Shown in pieces: positions 40,500 through 40,726 of a stretch of DNA of 40,726 nucleotides. Position 1 is the first letter of the stretch; every line of letters starts with the position of its first letter. The notes below the pieces were generated by a model that ran no database searches, had not been told where the DNA came from, and worked only from the letters and a program-made list of their open reading frames with translations. Made by a program: the position numbers and the translations under genes. Where the stretch lies: assembly GCA_025963285.1 (NCBI GenBank), contig JAOPUX010000133.1, positions 1-40,726 of the forward strand, given 5' to 3'. The stretch is from Jatrophihabitans sp. (lineage in GTDB: Bacteria; Actinomycetota; Actinomycetes; Mycobacteriales; Jatrophihabitantaceae).

Positions 40500-40726
40500 C
40501 TAGTCGGTGGGTGGTTTCCAGTTCCGGCGGACGATCACCACGTCGCGTTCGGCGGCGGCCAGCTCGTCGGGGCTCGGCCGGTCGACGTCGCGGGCTCGTA
40601 GCGCACCGCTGACCCCGAGCGCGGACGGTCCGCCCCCGACGAGGTCACGCAGCCCCCGGTCGGCACCGTCGCGCACCGGCGTTCCCTTGCGGACACGGGC
40701 AGGTTGCGCCCGGGCCGGCTCTGCGC
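40500..40726 (-). CDS. Conserved actinobacterial protein, C-terminal part (window edge)
   Basis: A minus-strand frame runs from the window edge to TAG at 40500-40502, 74 complete codons. The end (RGLRDLVGGGPSALGVSGAL, then DELAAAERDVVIVRRNW and KPPTD) looks like a real, conserved C-terminus. I recognise the pattern from uncharacterised actinobacterial proteins but can assign no function. Its start lies outside the window. Confidence 0.7.
   Translation of the reverse strand, partial: AEPARAQPARVRKGTPVRDGADRGLRDLVGGGPSALGVSGALRARDVDRPSPDELAAAERDVVIVRRNWKPPTD

Overview
The window is high-GC DNA from an actinobacterium (Actinomycetota). The right half (about 23.2-40.7 kb) carries genes in an order that, from memory, follows the Mycobacterium tuberculosis block Rv2478c-Rv2465c: single-strand binding protein, ABC-F factor EttA, thioesterase, a conserved unknown, alpha-glucosidase AglA, truncated haemoglobin GlbO, an HNH protein, a CtaJ-like small membrane protein, a DUF5130 protein, aminopeptidase PepN, a mycothiol-type DsbA and ribose-5-phosphate isomerase B. 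This points to a mycothiol-using, aerobic actinomycete. The genus cannot be fixed from this sequence alone.

Region 1 (1-9.02 kb, all + strand) looks like a carbohydrate-catabolism locus. It has an enolase-superfamily dehydratase (5' cut by the window) and a short-chain dehydrogenase. Next come a promoter with two tandem LacI-type half-palindromes and a very large secreted modular protein split by an in-frame TAG. A Tat-exported GH5-like glycosidase, a phytanoyl-CoA-type dioxygenase and an alpha/beta-hydrolase esterase follow. The likely scheme is outside hydrolysis and de-esterification, then oxidation and dehydration of the released sugar acid.

Region 2 (about 9.15-21.8 kb) is accessory DNA next to the 3' end of a tRNA-Arg(TCT) gene. 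It holds two tyrosine recombinases, a DUF932 phage/plasmid protein, an XRE repressor with a nested palindromic operator, a lipoprotein and a frameshifted DUF3841 gene. It also has a minus-strand series (integrase, a Cys-cluster protein, an 89-aa protein, a double winged-helix protein, a coiled-coil protein) and several unknowns, including a 521-aa orphan at the left edge. Two features look new to me. Three consecutive genes each follow a strong hairpin ending in GGGC-(T)TTCGTCAT at a nearly constant 23-24 nt from the start codon. A five-copy iteron-like array of RCTCCGC lies between two convergent genes. Together they suggest an integrative or plasmid-like element with its own expression and replication logic. 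I could not find its left attachment site.

Region 3 (21.9-40.7 kb) is core-like. A GlxA/AraC regulator is followed by the conserved block above, interleaved with a flavin disulfide-type reductase, an MscS channel, a DUF6518 membrane protein, a lytic transglycosylase with a repetitive tail, a peroxiredoxin, a DUF952 protein and a CtaG-type oxidase assembly factor. Three copies of one roughly 50-bp palindrome, with arm close to CGATTGTGCAACTCTCGCCG, sit 5-10 nt after stop codons (pepN, dsbA, rpiB). They form a dispersed terminator-like repeat family. A 20-bp tandem repeat grows out of the stop codon of the HNH gene.
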